Notes under the pieces: model-generated | What the model saw: the letters and a program-made list of their open reading frames with translations, nothing else | What the model was told of the DNA's origin: nothing | Databases searched by the model: none | Shown: positions 31,598 through 36,985 of the stretch, piece by piece | Layout of the letters: each line of letters starts with the position of its first letter | How positions within the stretch are numbered: position 1 is the stretch's first letter | Source of the DNA: 1162T-S-0a-05 sp050299435 | GTDB lineage: Bacteria > Pseudomonadota > Gammaproteobacteria > Pseudomonadales > Cellvibrionaceae | Reading direction: 5' to 3' | Length of the DNA stretch: 36,985 nucleotides | Assembly: GCA_050299435.1 (NCBI GenBank) | Contig: JBNKVX010000033.1 | Coordinates: 1 to 36,985, forward strand | Made by a program: the position numbers and the translations under genes

Positions 31598-32833
31598 CTA
31601 GTGCAATTTTGTATTTACAATTTTTTCCAGCTGATACAACTTAACCGAGTGAGGATCAAGTTTAAGGCTTAGGCTCTTGGCGGTTGTCCCGGCATTTTGA
31701 TCTTCCCAAACATCGTAAATTGTATAGCGCGAGGCTCTAAAATTAGCTTTGTACTTTTCGCTTTCGCTTGGAAAATCGGGATCAATTACTTCCTCCTTTT
31801 TAAAATTGAACTTGATACGGGTCGATTTATCGCCCCGATTCAACACCAGCATCGCCCACTTTTTATCGGCCATAGGTTTAAACCAGTATTCCACCTCACC
31901 GTCCACTTTAAATTTAAAGGCTTGTACCCCCAAGGGGTCTTGATTGATGGCAATGGCTTTTTTATTAGTTAGAATCTCCAGGGTATCTTTAGACATGGAT
32001 CGTAAATCATTGCCGGCAATCAGGGGGGCGGCCAACATCACCCATAGTGAGAAGTGGGCACGGTCTTCATTTGCACTCATGCCATTTCCGACTTCCATCA
32101 TATCGGGATCATTCCAATGTCCAGGACCCGCGTATTTTCGCAAGCCATCCTGCATGTCCAGGATGCGCAAAATACCCCAGGAGGACCAGGAACCGTGGTC
32201 CACTTCGCAATCCCAACAGTTAATTATGTCCCCCGTTGTGCGCCACAGCTGTCCCATTTCCTTCCCCCACAACCAGGGCTTGTTGTCACCCCATTCGCAA
32301 ATACTTAAAACGATCGGACGGCCCGCGCTACGCAAAGCGTCGCGCATTGTTCGGTATGCGCCAGGGGCGCTCAGGTTTTCAGTGTTGCACCAATCATACT
32401 TGAGGTAATCCACACCCCACTCGGCGTAGGTAATTGCATCTTGATATTCATGACCGTTACTTCCGGGGTGGCCGCCGCAGGTCTTGTCACCAGCGTCCGA
32501 GTAAATCCCCAGTTTTAATCCCCTGGCGTGCACATAGTCTGCTAAGGCTTTTATGCCCGATGGAAATCGCGCAGGGTCGGGGTGAATAAAACCCTTCGAA
32601 TCACGCTCGCCGTGCCAGCAATCATCAATATTCAAATAAATGTAACCCGCATCGCGCATGCCACTGCTAACGAGTTTATCAGCCGTTTCACGAATCAATT
32701 TTTCGTCAATATCACAGGCAAAGGTGTTCCAACTATTCCACCCCATGGGCGGCGTTAAGGCGAGCTCCTCAAATTTCTGAGCCTGGCTGCCTAGTGAAAA
32801 TAATGTTAAAAAAACAAAAGGAAATATTTTCAT
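31598..32833 (-). CDS. GH27 alpha-galactosidase
   Basis: The 411-residue secreted enzyme has a signal peptide (1-18, ending GSQA). GH27 motifs: LALTPPMGWNSWNTF, YIYLNIDDCWHGERD (Asp70-Asp71, which contact the galactose C4/C6 hydroxyls), nucleophile Asp147 in YLKYDWCN, acid/base Asp202 in WRTTGDI, and GHWNDPDMMEVGN. The kept Asp pair favours alpha-galactosidase over the beta-L-arabinopyranosidase branch. A C-terminal beta domain ends near 405. ATG at 32833 is chosen since GGA lies 10 bases upstream and the signal peptide begins there. It lies 80 bases downstream of GH74 on the same strand, so the two probably form an operon that removes alpha-galactosyl groups. Confidence 0.92.
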   Translation of the reverse strand: MKIFPFVFLTLFSLGSQAQKFEELALTPPMGWNSWNTFACDIDEKLIRETADKLVSSGMRDAGYIYLNIDDCWHGERDSKGFIHPDPARFPSGIKALADYVHARGLKLGIYSDAGDKTCGGHPGSNGHEYQDAITYAEWGVDYLKYDWCNTENLSAPGAYRTMRDALRSAGRPIVLSICEWGDNKPWLWGKEMGQLWRTTGDIINCWDCEVDHGSWSSWGILRILDMQDGLRKYAGPGHWNDPDMMEVGNGMSANEDRAHFSLWVMLAAPLIAGNDLRSMSKDTLEILTNKKAIAINQDPLGVQAFKFKVDGEVEYWFKPMADKKWAMLVLNRGDKSTRIKFNFKKEEVIDPDFPSESEKYKANFRASRYTIYDVWEDQNAGTTAKSLSLKLDPHSVKLYQLEKIVNTKLH

Positions 32834-32913
32834 ACTTTTTTCCAGTTCGAACAAACTTCATAAATTGATTTAATAATTAGAGGATCCCTAAGCGCAATGC
32901 TCAGGGCTCCCAG

Positions 32914-35304
32914 CTAGTTGTTATAGATTATTCCTCGCCCTTGGCCGGCGAAATACACCCTGCCATAAACTTTGTTGTCTGCAGCAAGCCGGCCGATACC
33001 ACCGTATTGGTGAGCGTCGTCGTTGATACGCTCCCAACTCGCACCCATGTCATCGGAGCGGTACACACCCCACTGATTGTTGATAACACCGACCAGATAA
33101 ACTGCAGCCGAATAGCTTGAGCCACTAGCGGCCTTACCCACGGCAATACTCGACGCTCCGTAAATGTCGGGCCATGCGTTCGAACCGTAAACGGATGCAG
33201 TTACCGCCAGCTTCGTCCAAGTCACCCCGGAGTCCAGAGAATGGAACACGCTGTGACCGTCAACCAACCAAATATCACCTTCGGCATTCGGGTTGACCGC
33301 GACACTTGTCTGGTCGAAACTGCTGGCGCTCAGTGTCAGGTTAGGGTCTGTGCTCTGAGTAAAGGTAAGCCCCCCATCCGTTGAGTAAAAGAACTTGCCG
33401 GCTTCGCCCCACCAATCGCCACCGTGATCGTAGGCATACACCTTGTTCGGATTCTGGCGATCCGCCGCTAAGATGTATGTACCGGCGGCATTGGGCAGGT
33501 CAGTTGTGTGCCAGGTGCTGCCGCTATCGGTGGAGTAGTAGGGCTTTGTGTTAACTACTGACCAAACGAGATTGTTTGGCGAAGTTACAACAATATTGTT
33601 CGAGTTGGAGAAGTTTCCAGCTGATCCCACGCCTGGAGGCAGCGAACCGAACGCTGTCCAGCTCAAGCCATTGTCTCGTGAATAGCGGGCCGCTGGGGTA
33701 TTGCCATATGCCCAGTGCCTAGTGCCAATGGTCGCTATGTACGATGGGTCGGACCAAGCCATATCACCGCTGACCCCGTTGGCAAACTTCAGGTCACCAC
33801 TCGGCGTACGGGTTGGCTCAATGGTTAAATCTGTATGCACCCATGTCCCGATATCGCCCGATGCGTTCAATAGCGTGTAGGACGCGCTTGCCGGCGGCGT
33901 GGTCAGATTGAGGGTGGCGGTTTCTTCAAGGTTTTCCACCATTTTATTCCAGGTCGGATCAGCATCACTGGCGTTGTAGGTTTCCCATGGACCACCGCCA
34001 GTCACGTGCATAATGTGATCCGGATTAAAGGGGTCTATCTCGACGTCATCAATCCAGCCTGAGACATCTTCGTCGGGCGTGTGGGGTTTACCGTTGGATA
34101 TCTCTCTCCAGGTCACACCGGCATCTTCAGAGAACTCGACGACAGGCTTATCGGCCCAGGTACCCCAGGTACCACTGACTCCCAGTGCGATTTTGGTAGT
34201 GCTGCCCGAGCCATAAACTGAAAGGCCCGCATAGCCAGCATTTACGCCCGAAACCGGATCCCTTTTGCGCAGCAAATCCCAGTTGTTCCCGTCGTAGCGG
34301 TAAAGCCGTGCGGGTCCTGTGGCACCAGGACCTATGCTACCTGTGAAGATAAAATAAAGATCCTCATCATCTGAGCGCAGCACGTGTGGAATATAGTAAT
34401 CGGTGCTGTCAGCATCCAGAGGGGTGCTTACCCCCTCCCAAGTAGCACCACCGTCTGTCGATCTATAAATCATCTTGTCGAGACCAGCCGCACTGGCATA
34501 AGCCGGGCCTACGCCCACATATATGGTCTGGGTTGCCGAACCACTACCCATGGTGCTGGTATCGAACACCACAAACTCAATACCCGCAGGCGTGGGGTCG
34601 CCCCAAGCAATTGACATGGTAGCGGAAGACAGGCTGGTCACCTGAGTCCAGTTTTGGCCGCTATCAGTTGATTTCCACAAGCCAGCAGTGCGTGAACCAT
34701 AAAACAGGATTGACGGCAGATTAGGGTCTACCATCATGCGTTCACCGATGGCGCGTCCATTATTGTTGGCTCCCACCGGGAAAGGTAATTCCGCATGGGT
34801 CCAGCTGTCGCCACGATCCGTGGAAATATAGAGCCGCCCATTACCATTGGGAACATACAAGCCTGTGCTCATGTAAACCCGTAAATCATCATTGGGATCA
34901 AGCGCAACGCTTTCGGCACCTATGTAATTGCCTTCAGTCACGTCAAAACTGTCAGTGATAGGGTGCCACGACGTGGCATCCTTATCCCAGCGATAGATTC
35001 CGCCGATATCAGTGCGCACATAGTAGGTATCGGGCGAAGTAGGGTGAAACACCACGCCTGGCGTATAGCCGTGACCGCCAATTTTAACGTTTGTCCAGTC
35101 CAAACCCGCAGGTTCTGGTTCTGGTTCGGGTTCGGGTTCTGGTTCGGGTTCCGGTTCGGGTTCCGGTTCGGGTTCGGGTTCTGGCTCAGATTGCTGAGCG
35201 GGTGGCGTCACTTGCCCGGAATCCGAGTTGCCTGAACCGCCGCCACCGCATCCGATCAAAGACAGTGTCATAAGCGACACCAATAAAACCAATATTCTAA
35301 TCAT
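32914..35304 (-). CDS. GH74 endo-xyloglucanase lipoprotein with Glu-Pro linker
   Basis: The 796-residue protein has a lipoprotein signal with lipobox LIGC (Cys19), a Gly/Ser stretch and a linker of about 13 Glu-Pro repeats (about 40-65). The rest is a GH74 tandem beta-propeller: RTDIGGIYRWD with one catalytic Asp (about 99), many BNR-type STDGG.TW repeats, and WIDDVEIDPFNPDHIMHVTG, which carries the other (about 419-420). GH74 enzymes cut the xyloglucan backbone; the lipid anchor would hold it at the outer membrane. Its GC content and codon use are clearly higher than those of its neighbours, suggesting transfer or high expression. The ATG at 35304 has a weak GAAG site. It is upstream of GH27 on the same strand. 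Confidence 0.92.
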   Translation of the reverse strand: MIRILVLLVSLMTLSLIGCGGGGSGNSDSGQVTPPAQQSEPEPEPEPEPEPEPEPEPEPEPEPEPAGLDWTNVKIGGHGYTPGVVFHPTSPDTYYVRTDIGGIYRWDKDATSWHPITDSFDVTEGNYIGAESVALDPNDDLRVYMSTGLYVPNGNGRLYISTDRGDSWTHAELPFPVGANNNGRAIGERMMVDPNLPSILFYGSRTAGLWKSTDSGQNWTQVTSLSSATMSIAWGDPTPAGIEFVVFDTSTMGSGSATQTIYVGVGPAYASAAGLDKMIYRSTDGGATWEGVSTPLDADSTDYYIPHVLRSDDEDLYFIFTGSIGPGATGPARLYRYDGNNWDLLRKRDPVSGVNAGYAGLSVYGSGSTTKIALGVSGTWGTWADKPVVEFSEDAGVTWREISNGKPHTPDEDVSGWIDDVEIDPFNPDHIMHVTGGGPWETYNASDADPTWNKMVENLEETATLNLTTPPASASYTLLNASGDIGTWVHTDLTIEPTRTPSGDLKFANGVSGDMAWSDPSYIATIGTRHWAYGNTPAARYSRDNGLSWTAFGSLPPGVGSAGNFSNSNNIVVTSPNNLVWSVVNTKPYYSTDSGSTWHTTDLPNAAGTYILAADRQNPNKVYAYDHGGDWWGEAGKFFYSTDGGLTFTQSTDPNLTLSASSFDQTSVAVNPNAEGDIWLVDGHSVFHSLDSGVTWTKLAVTASVYGSNAWPDIYGASSIAVGKAASGSSYSAAVYLVGVINNQWGVYRSDDMGASWERINDDAHQYGGIGRLAADNKVYGRVYFAGQGRGIIYNN
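35111..35188 (-). repeat. Hexanucleotide tandem repeat coding for the Glu-Pro linker
   Basis: About 13 copies of GGTTCN (plus strand) encode the Glu-Pro repeats of GH74. N varies between T, G and C, so copy-number slippage is possible in frame. Confidence 0.85.
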
Positions 35305-35597
35305 CTTCTACTACTCTCTACTCTCTAAAATGTTGCTCGAGAACCTGGCAATCATTTAGGTTCACCGAAAAAGTACCTCGAACGGCGATACTTATTTAAA
35401 TGACCATTAACATTCATATCGCCGGTTACGAATACGCAATTTGTTGGCACATCGCTGACTTCGTGCTCTTATCTCTCTTTTTTCCAAAAGCTATCGGCTG
35501 GGTCATGTCAGCCAGCCATTCCGTTAATAGTCTCTGTTGTGGCGCGTTAAGTCTTCTCGTAATTTGCCAATCTTACCTGAAAAAATTGGAGGATTTG

Positions 35598-35615
35598 CTA
35601 GTAAACGTTTTCTAG
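35598..35615. promoter_or_regulatory. Candidate LacI-family operator
   Basis: CTAGTAAACGTTTTCTAG is an 18-base palindrome with one mismatched pair and a central AAACGTTT, the core typical of LacI/GalR-family operators. It lies about 290 bases upstream of the GH74 start. No LacI-type gene is in the window. Confidence 0.4.
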
Positions 35616-35668
35616 AATTTGGGGCAAGATATTTGATGTGACGGGGAGGCATTTTATGTTTCCTAATG

Positions 35669-35691
35669 AGCCGCGCTTTCGAGGCGCGGCT
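35669..35691. terminator. Terminator of the VIT/VWA gene
   Basis: AGCCGCGC, a 7-base loop, then GCGCGGCT form an 8-base GC stem 19 bases past the stop of the leftward VIT/VWA gene. On the minus strand it is followed by ATTAGG, without a T run. Confidence 0.6.
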
Positions 35692-35709
35692 TTATACTGA
35701 ATACTTATC

Positions 35710-36985
35710 TTATTTTCCACTTTCTTTTTCAATGGGTTTACGAATTTTCAATAAAGCCAGGCCCGATAACAGGATTGCCCAGAGCAAGTTCATAGAACCT
35801 CCACCGCCAGTCGTAGGCCTTTTGTTGTCATACATAGGGGCATTCTTATCGGCCCGATTGTTTTGTACCGGAGCAACTATTCTATCTGCGCGTGCTTGTT
35901 GTTCGTTTTCAACCCGCGCCTTATTGTTTCTATCGATATTGAGTTGCTGAAAGACATGATCTTCCACAACTATCATCGAGGTATATTCAGTTACTAAGCC
36001 GTGTTCTTTGGCGATATTCGTAATCGCTTGTTCAATATCGGCGTCTTGTCCAAGGTAGGCGATTTGCGACTGAAGGTTTTCAATAGTGCCAAAGGCCCAA
36101 AGACGTTCAAGTTCCGGGTTGCGTGTGTCTGATTTTGGAAAAGTTATGGTGCTGTGGTAGATCTTTTCTTCACCACCAATTTTGGCTTTCAGACGAAGCT
36201 TTGCTTCGCCACCATTCCAATAGTGTCCAAAGACTGTCAGTTGCTCTCCCCGATATAACGAACCAATATTTTCGGGACTCAAATCCTTGACTCGAACACC
36301 GTCAATACTTAATTCAATATCGCGATAAGCTTGGTGAGTTAACTTGCCGGATGCCAATATAATTTGCCCTACAATATCATCAGCATTGGATACAGACATT
36401 GCAAAGCCTTGCGAAATTTTCGCCATTTCTTGCAGCATGGGTCTGTCAGCGCTATTACCCATGACGAATGTAAATAAACGCACATCGTGTTTTTCAAGTA
36501 ATTTTAAAAATGCTTTGCGTTCGGTGGTGCCGACATTCGCGACACCATCGGTGACCAGAATGACGCCGCTGGGGCGATCCGATTCCAAGCTATTCAAGCC
36601 GCGACTTAATCCGGCGTACAGATTGGTGCCTCCGCCGACCTGCCAGGTTTCAAGTTTTTGTAAGGCGTTGTTGACGGTTTCTTTACTGACCGTTTGAAAT
36701 CCGCGATTCAAATCAATAGGTTGATCGTTAAAAAGTATTATTCGAAAACGATCATCGTTGCGGAGTTTATTTAGCCCCTGGCGAACACCTTCGACAAGCG
36801 TGGCGTATTTTCCTTGCATTGATCCCGATATATCCAAAACAAAAGTCCAATCACTACCCTGTGTAACGGGAGCGAGATCATCACCGGGGTTAAAATTTAA
36901 CATAAAGGTCCCGCGTGATTTGTCTTTCTCTTTGTAGCTAAGCAAGTCGACTGAACCGGGCAGGCCTTCTACGTGGCGCCAGTAA
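35710..36985 (-). CDS. VIT/VWA domain protein with GlyGly-CTERM-like tail, partial
   Basis: The frame runs to the window edge without a stop (WRHVEGLPGSVDLLSYKEKD at the edge), so the N-terminus and signal peptide are missing; about 425 residues are visible. The VWA domain has a complete metal site: DISGSMQ, Thr in GGGTNLYAG and Asp in LVTDGVANVG. After it comes a beta region and a conserved helical block (EHGLVTEYTSMIVVEDH) typical of bacterial VIT-VWA (inter-alpha-trypsin-inhibitor-like) proteins. The C-terminus ends TTGGGGSMNLLWAILLSGLA plus a basic tail, which fits a GlyGly-CTERM sorting signal processed by rhombosortase after type II secretion. It may bind a ligand or matrix protein at the cell surface. 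Confidence 0.85.
   Translation of the reverse strand, partial: YWRHVEGLPGSVDLLSYKEKDKSRGTFMLNFNPGDDLAPVTQGSDWTFVLDISGSMQGKYATLVEGVRQGLNKLRNDDRFRIILFNDQPIDLNRGFQTVSKETVNNALQKLETWQVGGGTNLYAGLSRGLNSLESDRPSGVILVTDGVANVGTTERKAFLKLLEKHDVRLFTFVMGNSADRPMLQEMAKISQGFAMSVSNADDIVGQIILASGKLTHQAYRDIELSIDGVRVKDLSPENIGSLYRGEQLTVFGHYWNGGEAKLRLKAKIGGEEKIYHSTITFPKSDTRNPELERLWAFGTIENLQSQIAYLGQDADIEQAITNIAKEHGLVTEYTSMIVVEDHVFQQLNIDRNNKARVENEQQARADRIVAPVQNNRADKNAPMYDNKRPTTGGGGSMNLLWAILLSGLALLKIRKPIEKESGK

Larger units (their letters stand above)
35305..35709. other. Intergenic region upstream of GH74
   Basis: About 400 bases between GH74 and the VIT/VWA gene, both leftward. It holds the 18-base palindrome at 35598 and the hairpin at 35669. 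A plus-strand frame at 35400-35615 has no ribosome site and is not supported as a gene. Confidence 0.45.

Noticed and set aside
35111..35188. Possible CRISPR or VNTR array
   Set aside because: The unit is six bases with no spacers, and it translates as the Glu-Pro linker of GH74; it is a coding microsatellite.
35400..35615. A 71-residue plus-strand frame with hydrophobic segments upstream of GH74
   Set aside because: It has no ribosome binding site and no recognisable family, and it overlaps the palindrome at 35598; it looks like chance.

Overview
The window looks like chromosome from a marine, polysaccharide-degrading gammaproteobacterium of the Cellvibrionales type (Cellvibrio, Saccharophagus, Teredinibacter and relatives). 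This is inferred from the mix of secreted glycoside hydrolases with low-complexity linkers (poly-Ser, Glu-Pro), an ExoP-like domain protein, a xylan-binding (CBM60-like) module, a PilY1-type pilus protein and moderately AT-rich DNA. No rRNA, tRNA, CRISPR array, transposase or phage gene was seen. Layout: 1-3585 holds a partial membrane protein and a redox pair (a ferredoxin/FAD/NAD(P) oxidoreductase overlapping a secreted Sel1-ankyrin protein). 3582-4175 is a frameshifted lipoprotein pseudogene. 4474-11360 is a rearranged accessory stretch: a membrane-bound AraC-type regulator, a secreted coiled-coil/beta-roll protein (copy A), a DUF4197 lipoprotein, a GAF/HD-GYP phosphodiesterase, a broken P450 tail, a small secreted protein, and a second copy (B) of the coiled-coil/beta-roll gene that carries the 3' end of the AraC gene in front of it. 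11648-14701 is a minus-strand catabolic operon: PaaG-like enoyl-CoA hydratase/isomerase, p-hydroxycinnamoyl-CoA hydratase/lyase, cytochrome P450. 15055-15900 is a secreted DUF1080 protein, followed by a decayed hipBA toxin-antitoxin locus (15983-16647). 16719-24482 holds a small cysteine protein, PilY1, a choice-of-anchor-L protein with a HEAT-like partner, and a third member (C) of the coiled-coil/beta-roll family. 24551-35304 is a carbohydrate region: ExoP-like protein, beta-helix protein with a xylan-binding module, GH2 enzyme, type-B carboxylesterase, GH27 alpha-galactosidase and GH74 endo-xyloglucanase. The window ends in a truncated VIT/VWA protein with a GlyGly-CTERM-like tail. How the genes could work together: GH74 cuts the xyloglucan backbone, GH27 and GH2 could trim side chains, and the esterase could remove esters, so 27.7-35.3 kb may act as a hemicellulose (xyloglucan-type) locus, although it lacks a visible transporter or regulator. 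The P450/HCHL/ECH operon suggests side-chain shortening of a phenylpropanoid-type CoA thioester, with substitutions in HCHL that may mean a non-standard substrate. The least described element is the family of short secreted proteins (5896-6816, 10343-11242, 23571-24482). They join a signal peptide, a conserved N-terminal motif, a short coiled coil, a linker domain and a head of about seven 14-residue repeats that resemble the YadA head beta-roll, but have no membrane anchor.
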